From Methanosarcina sp. (GTDB taxonomy: Archaea; Halobacteriota; Methanosarcinia; Methanosarcinales; Methanosarcinaceae): a stretch of DNA of 10,072 nucleotides. The notes under the pieces are model-generated. The model was not told the DNA's origin and did no database searches. It saw only the letters and a list, made by a program, of their open reading frames with translations. Each line of letters begins with the position of its first letter. Within the stretch, counting starts at the first letter, position 1. The DNA is taken from contig DUGS01000031.1 in assembly GCA_013331265.1 (NCBI GenBank), positions 1-10,072 on the forward strand, given 5' to 3'. A program made the translations under genes and the position numbers. Below, in pieces: positions 7,005 through 10,072 of this stretch.

Positions 7005-7090
7005 TTCCTCATTTACCTCTTTTGTGAACTGGACCGTGACTTCTTAAGGCATTTAGGAAAGGTTTTGTTTTTGAATTCTTTATTTTAACT

Positions 7091-7111
7091 ATTCGGAAAA
7101 ACGGACCGAAT
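7091..7111 (-). other. Leader hairpin A upstream of HyuA-like copy 2
   Basis: ATTCGG (7091-7096) and CCGAAT (7106-7111) pair perfectly over a 9-base loop. The site lies between the likely promoter and the start codon at 7004, so it would form in the RNA leader. No U-tract follows, so it is not a standard terminator. Confidence 0.45.
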
Positions 7112-7113
7112 CA

Positions 7114-7134
7114 GAAATAGTGCTGTGCTATTTC
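7114..7134 (-). other. Leader hairpin B upstream of HyuA-like copy 2
   Basis: GAAATAG (7114-7120) and CTATTTC (7128-7134) form a perfect 7-bp inverted repeat with a 7-base spacer. It stands two bases from hairpin A. It could instead be a DNA operator just downstream of the transcript start. Confidence 0.45.
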
Positions 7135-7167
7135 CTAAAAGTACTGCAACTAATCTAAAAAGAGTTA

Positions 7168-7184
7168 CTTAAATACTATAAAAA
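7168..7184 (-). promoter_or_regulatory. Probable promoter of HyuA-like copy 2
   Basis: The minus-strand stretch TTTTTATAGTATTTAAG contains overlapping TATA-like boxes. Transcription would start near 7145-7155 and give a leader of about 145 nt that carries both hairpins. Confidence 0.4.
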
Positions 7185-7257
7185 TTGCTCTATTTAATAT
7201 GTCCGGTTTTTCATTCAAATTTTGTCCGCTTTTTACTTGAAGACATTTTTATAAATT

Positions 7258-7287
7258 AAAAAAAGGAAGTTCTGGGCTTAGAGCCCA
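7258..7287 (-). terminator. Intrinsic terminator of mtaCB, overlapping the mtaB stop codon
   Basis: TGGGCT (7273-7278) and AGCCCA (7282-7287) form a perfect 6-bp stem with a 3-base loop. On the minus strand a run of seven T follows (7258-7264). The mtaB TAA codon (7278-7280) lies in the loop and stem, so the stem begins within the last codons of the gene. Confidence 0.75.
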
Positions 7288-8663
7288 TAGTTTTCTGGTT
7301 TGAAAACTGCGACTTCCTGCCTGAATTTTGTCAGGTTTTCGCTCATGAACTTGTCAGCGTCGTCGGTAAGGGCTTCAAGGTCGGCTTTAACCTTTGCAAG
7401 AGCATTGGTTTCGAACCTTGTAAGTCTCAGCTTGCCGGAGTTGACTCCTTCTTCTATAATGTTGCAGCACTCGATTGCAGCGGCCCTGGATCGGAGGTAG
7501 TTATTGTTTCCGTCCTTTGCAATTGCCTGTCCGACCTTGTAGGCGTTGTCATAGGCGAGGACATATCCCTGTGGGTCTCTGTACTTGTCGGAGAGCACGA
7601 GGATGTCCCTGAGGTCCTTTGCCTTTCCGGTCTTAAGTGCGACGTTCATCATGGAACAGTCGTATGCCAGGGTTTCAGACCAGCACTGGACTGTGGTACC
7701 GCCAAATTCACCGTGGTATTCAACAGACTCGTTGGACCAGAGGTCACAGCACTGCATGACGAGGTTACCCATAAGGTCAGAGTGGGCACAGGTTGAGGTC
7801 TTACCTTCCTGAGCAATCGGGACACCAGCTATGGATTTGACAATTGTGTTCTCGTATCCGCAGTCCTTGCCTGGACCTATTGCACCTGCTTCATATGCAC
7901 AGAGGGACCTTGCTGCAGAGATTGCTCTTGCAACAATTGCGGTTGTGTGGGCGAGGTTCTTGTCAAGGAGACCGCCTGCGATGAACATAGCAGTGTTTGC
8001 CTGGGCACAGTCTGTGTCACCGGCTGCAACTACGCCGTTCTTCTTTGCGATGTCTGCGATGTCAGCCCAGATCATTTCCATGTCCATGCTGCCAAGCACA
8101 CCGATACCGAAGAGGATACCAGCAGTGTCGTTCCTGAGGATAGAGTAGTCAAAGATTTCCTTACCACCCATACTCTCTACTGAAAGCATGTCGGCACCGT
8201 TCTGTGCACACTGTTCAAAGGCTTCCATAAAGGTGGTGTACTTGTCGCCTCTGAGCTGGAGGTAGTCACGGTCTTGACGGATATCACCGATGGTGTGGCG
8301 GAGAGCACACTTTATACCGTATTCATCGTGGTATTCTTCCATGATGGTCTTCTGAGCGTGTGCAACAGCGCCTCCCCAGTCGGGGTTGTTGGACATCTGT
8401 TCTACGTGTTCGGTTTCGAGAACTATGGAAGGTGCACCGATCTGTACCATTCTTTCCATTGCGTCGGTGGTAATCCTTTCGTATTCCTTTATGAGTTTTT
8501 CTTTGGACTTGCCTGCCTGAGGTCTCGGGGCATAGTTTAATTCAGGGGTTGTGTATCCTGCACCGATCTCAAGGCCAAGCCCTGCCTTTACAGGGTATTT
8601 TGAGTTCCCGAAAAGCATGTCATCTGCTTTAGCGTAAGCCATTGAAGTATATTTCTTTACCAT
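7278..8663 (-). CDS. mtaB: Methanol:corrinoid methyltransferase MtaB
   Basis: MtaB cleaves the C-O bond of methanol and moves the methyl group to Co(I) of the corrinoid on MtaC. This is the entry step of methanogenesis from methanol, in the cytoplasm. The 461-residue length is typical. The three zinc ligands known from M. barkeri MtaB (Glu164, Cys220, Cys269) appear here one residue earlier: Glu163 in LSVESMGG, Cys219 in AAGDTDCAQAN and Cys268 in IGPGKDCGYEN. The N-terminus, with SKYPVKAGLGLEIGAGYTTP, also matches the family, which supports the start at 8663. GGAGGGAG (8668-8675) precedes the ATG by four bases and overlaps the end of mtaC. The gene follows mtaC by 13 bases, so the two are one operon and probably form the usual MtaBC complex. 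A terminator overlaps its stop. No in-frame UAG was found, so unlike the methylamine methyltransferases it needs no pyrrolysine. Confidence 0.97.
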   Translation of the reverse strand: MVKKYTSMAYAKADDMLFGNSKYPVKAGLGLEIGAGYTTPELNYAPRPQAGKSKEKLIKEYERITTDAMERMVQIGAPSIVLETEHVEQMSNNPDWGGAVAHAQKTIMEEYHDEYGIKCALRHTIGDIRQDRDYLQLRGDKYTTFMEAFEQCAQNGADMLSVESMGGKEIFDYSILRNDTAGILFGIGVLGSMDMEMIWADIADIAKKNGVVAAGDTDCAQANTAMFIAGGLLDKNLAHTTAIVARAISAARSLCAYEAGAIGPGKDCGYENTIVKSIAGVPIAQEGKTSTCAHSDLMGNLVMQCCDLWSNESVEYHGEFGGTTVQCWSETLAYDCSMMNVALKTGKAKDLRDILVLSDKYRDPQGYVLAYDNAYKVGQAIAKDGNNNYLRSRAAAIECCNIIEEGVNSGKLRLTRFETNALAKVKADLEALTDDADKFMSENLTKFRQEVAVFKPENYGL

Positions 8664-8667
8664 TTTG

Positions 8668-8675
8668 CTCCCTCC
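8668..8675 (-). promoter_or_regulatory. Ribosome binding site of mtaB
   Basis: GGAGGGAG lies between the TGA of mtaC and ATG 8663 on the minus strand. It is strong and correctly spaced, which fits translation of mtaB in step with mtaC. Confidence 0.7.
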
Positions 8676-8676
8676 A

Positions 8677-9453
8677 TCAGTGCTTGTGGAATTCCTCTCT
8701 TAATGCTGCGATATCTTTGGTACCTGCAACGATTGCATCAGCAATCTTCACAGCATCTGAAGCTTCTTCACCATAAACTCCGAGGTCATACTGTGCAACG
8801 AAGTCCTGGTTCACAGCACCGCCACCACATGCGAAGGGCAGTTTTATTCCTTTTTCAAGGAGTTTGTCGTTGATTTCCTTGAAGGCGTACATGGTGGTTG
8901 TCATGAGGGCAGTACCTGTAAGCATGAGAGGCTTTTCTTTTGTAACGGCTTCGATTACTTCATCTACCGGGACGTCTCTTCCCAGGTCAGTTACATTGTA
9001 GCCGGCTGCTCTCAGGAGGGCAACAACAATGTTCTTTCCAATGTCATGCACATCACCTTCTGCAACATGGCAGACGACATTGCCCCTGGGTGTGGGTACT
9101 TCGGTGGTCTGGGATTTGCAGTATTCAATACCATTCAGCATGGCATCAGCGGACATCATAACATTGGGGAGGAAAATGATACCTTCATCGTAGAGCTGGG
9201 AAACAACACCCATTCCTACCATTAGTGCATCGTTGATAAGGTCGATTGGGTTTTTGCCGGCAGTGATTGCGGCTTTAAGTCCATCAACTACATCATCTTC
9301 TTCACCCTCGTATATCGCCTTTGCAATTGGATAAATGAGTTCGTCCTTCGGGTAAAGCTCTTCTGCTGCTTCGTCAGGGGTCATTTCCTTTTCGAGGGCG
9401 ACATTATAGCGTACTAATATGCCATCGATGTCTTCCAGTTTCAAATCCAACAT
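8677..9453 (-). CDS. mtaC: Methanol-specific corrinoid protein MtaC
   Basis: MtaC carries the corrinoid that takes the methyl group from methanol (with MtaB) and hands it to MtaA for coenzyme M methylation. The 258-residue protein has a helical cap domain (about 20-115, with PKDELIYPIAKAIYEGEEDD and LPNVMMSADAML) and a Rossmann-type B12 domain (about 120-258). The cobalt-binding motif D-x-H-x-x-G is DVHDIG with His136, the same number as in M. barkeri MtaC. LTGTALMTTTM and ACGGGAVN complete the B12 signature. GGAGGTT (9459-9465) precedes ATG 9453. It is the first gene of the mtaCB operon, behind a predicted leader of about 370 nt with several hairpins, so control after transcription start is likely; M. 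acetivorans mtaCB operons are known to have long leaders and post-transcriptional control. Confidence 0.97.
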   Translation of the reverse strand: MLDLKLEDIDGILVRYNVALEKEMTPDEAAEELYPKDELIYPIAKAIYEGEEDDVVDGLKAAITAGKNPIDLINDALMVGMGVVSQLYDEGIIFLPNVMMSADAMLNGIEYCKSQTTEVPTPRGNVVCHVAEGDVHDIGKNIVVALLRAAGYNVTDLGRDVPVDEVIEAVTKEKPLMLTGTALMTTTMYAFKEINDKLLEKGIKLPFACGGGAVNQDFVAQYDLGVYGEEASDAVKIADAIVAGTKDIAALREEFHKH

Positions 9454-9458
9454 ATTTT

Positions 9459-9466
9459 AACCTCCA
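9459..9466 (-). promoter_or_regulatory. Ribosome binding site of mtaC
   Basis: TGGAGGTT on the minus strand, with GGAGG seven bases before ATG 9453, is a strong site. The identical 8-mer is found in a hairpin loop 124 bases further upstream (9583-9590). Confidence 0.75.
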
Positions 9467-9480
9467 TTTTAATAATGAAG

Positions 9481-9502
9481 AGATCTCAGATTGCTCAGAT
9501 CT
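9481..9502 (-). other. AGATCT inverted repeat near the mtaC start
   Basis: AGATCT occurs at 9481-9486 and 9497-9502. Being self-complementary, the two copies can form a 6-bp stem around a 10-base loop. CTCAGAT is also repeated directly in this stretch. It lies 15-36 bases upstream of the ribosome binding site and might affect its access. Confidence 0.35.
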
Positions 9503-9524
9503 TCGATCCTGCAAGTAGAATCTC

Positions 9525-9538
9525 CCTGAATTTTCAGG
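9525..9538 (-). other. Small leader hairpin of mtaC
   Basis: CCTGAA (9525-9530) and TTCAGG (9533-9538) are perfectly complementary with two bases between. A real RNA loop would probably open one more pair. It lies between the AGATCT repeat and the large hairpin. Confidence 0.35.
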
Positions 9539-9562
9539 TATTTCTGTCAAAATACTGCTGAA

Positions 9563-9610
9563 ACAATGTAAAAGAATTCGAAAACCTCCAGATCGAATTC
9601 TTTCCATTGT
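9563..9610 (-). ncRNA. Strong 16-bp leader hairpin of mtaC with a ribosome-binding-site motif in its loop
   Basis: The outer arms ACAATG (9563-9568) and CATTGT (9605-9610) pair. After a small internal loop (TA against C), the inner arms AAAGAATTCG (9571-9580) and CGAATTCTTT (9594-9603) pair for ten more base pairs. The 13-base loop reads ATCTGGAGGTTTT on the minus strand and holds TGGAGGTT, the same 8-mer as the true mtaC site. No start codon stands at a useful distance after it. It is a structured element of the untranslated leader and not a separate gene; its role is unknown. Confidence 0.6.
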
Positions 9611-9634
9611 GGGGGTATGAATAACTTTTTGGTG

Positions 9635-9669
9635 GTGTACTTTTAAGTTAACTAATAAAATGTGTACTT
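9635..9669. repeat. Direct repeat GTGTACTT in the mtaC leader
   Basis: GTGTACTT occurs at 9635-9642 and 9662-9669, 27 bases apart. The spacer between is AT-rich with TATA-like sequence on the minus strand. It might be a second, more proximal control site. Confidence 0.3.
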
Positions 9670-9821
9670 CCTTTTTATTCGGGAATTCACTTGCAGATGA
9701 CAGTTGGATTTTCTGGAATATACCTTCATCTGTGCTAATTTTTGAGCAGCTATAATTTTATAATTATGGCTTCAATTTTCAACGCAAATGATTTTGTAAA
9801 AAAGAGTTATTTTTTCGTTTC

Positions 9822-9838
9822 CATTGATTTAATCAATG
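9822..9838. promoter_or_regulatory. Perfect palindrome at the predicted mtaCB transcript start
   Basis: CATTGATTTAATCAATG has two 8-bp arms around one central base. It begins eight bases downstream of the TATA box in the direction of transcription and covers the predicted start site (about 9824). This is the typical form and place of an operator for a dimeric regulator. Confidence 0.55.
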
Positions 9839-9845
9839 ACATCAA

Positions 9846-9853
9846 AATTTATA
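9846..9853 (-). promoter_or_regulatory. Probable TATA box of the mtaCB operon
   Basis: TATAAATT on the minus strand is the best TATA box in the region. It would start RNA near 9824 and give a leader of about 370 nt. It is flanked by palindromes on both sides. Other TATA-like sequences exist (9752-9764 and near 9650-9662), so the assignment is not certain. Confidence 0.5.
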
Positions 9854-9854
9854 G

Positions 9855-9867
9855 GGCAATTATTGCC
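9855..9867. promoter_or_regulatory. Perfect palindrome just upstream of the mtaCB TATA box
   Basis: GGCAATTATTGCC has two 6-bp arms around one base. It starts two bases upstream of the TATA box on the minus strand, where the BRE element recognised by TFB normally lies. A protein bound here could block or help TFB. Confidence 0.5.
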
Positions 9868-10072
9868 GTTTCAAAGATATCTCTTATTGAGAATCTTGAA
9901 GAAAAGCAGTCTTTTATTTGAGCTATGAAGGTTATCAAGTATATTTGTTTTGTGTGGAATATTTCGTAAGGCAAAATATGATATATTGGGGTTTTTTCTT
10001 AAATGCATGAAAGTAAAGTTAATATGTTCATTTATTCTTACGTATCTTCTCAGAACTTTTATCTCTTCTTAA

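Larger units (their letters stand above)
9454..10072. other. Non-coding region upstream of mtaC
   Basis: These 619 AT-rich bases have no supported gene. From the mtaC start outward they hold the ribosome binding site, three hairpin candidates (9481-9610), a direct repeat (9635-9669), a TATA-like inverted repeat (9752-9766), and the probable promoter with its two palindromes (9822-9867). Between 9870 and 10072 I see only short open frames and AT-rich sequence. Confidence 0.6.

Noticed and set aside
7278..8663. Pyrrolysine (in-frame UAG) in the methyltransferase
   Set aside because: The frame is intact from ATG to TAA with the zinc ligands of MtaB. UAG-encoded pyrrolysine belongs to the methylamine methyltransferases.
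9404..9607. 67-codon minus-strand open frame overlapping the mtaC start
   Set aside because: It has no ribosome binding site, starts inside the hairpin stem, and its composition is unlike a protein. It is out of frame with mtaC and more likely structural leader RNA.
9652..9729. 25-codon open frame in the mtaC leader (minus strand)
   Set aside because: There is no ribosome binding site and no recognisable sequence; such frames are expected by chance.

Overview
The window looks like chromosome of a methylotrophic methanogen of the genus Methanosarcina. The clearest evidence is an mtaC-mtaB pair, the corrinoid protein and zinc methyltransferase of the methanol:coenzyme M pathway. All key residues are in register with the characterised M. 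barkeri proteins: MtaC His136, and MtaB Glu163/Cys219/Cys268 (one residue earlier than the published Glu164/Cys220/Cys269). Archaeal TATA-like boxes, GGAGG ribosome binding sites, AT-rich intergenic regions with long leaders, and two Msr-type regulators agree with this. I do not assign a species or locus tags.

Layout: every major gene except the first is on the minus strand, so the block reads from right to left. The right end (about 9454-10072) is a long non-coding region. It holds a probable mtaCB promoter (TATA at 9846-9853) set between two perfect palindromes, and a predicted leader of about 370 nt with several hairpins. One hairpin has 16 base pairs and displays in its loop the same 8-mer as the true mtaC ribosome binding site. 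mtaC (8677-9453) and mtaB (7278-8663) follow with a 13-base gap, then a hairpin/U-tract terminator that contains the mtaB stop codon.

Downstream, each probably with its own promoter, are two paralogous ASKHA-fold proteins of the hydantoinase A/oxoprolinase (HyuA-like) type (4995-7004 and 2914-4842). No HyuB partner is present. Two paralogous Msr-family regulators follow (1987-2772 and 862-1650), separated by a spacer with a triple tandem repeat of about 21 bp. The left end has one plus-strand gene (236-667) for a small lipoprotein. Its domain resembles a cupredoxin but has lost most copper ligands.

How the genes may work together: MtaB moves the methyl group of methanol to the Co(I) corrinoid of MtaC. 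MtaA, which is not in the window, would pass it to coenzyme M. The Msr-type proteins are plausible transcriptional regulators of this or another mtaCB copy. The HyuA-like ATPases have no known role here. Their position between the methyltransferase and regulator genes suggests a task in methanol metabolism, such as corrinoid or methyltransferase maintenance, but that is inference.
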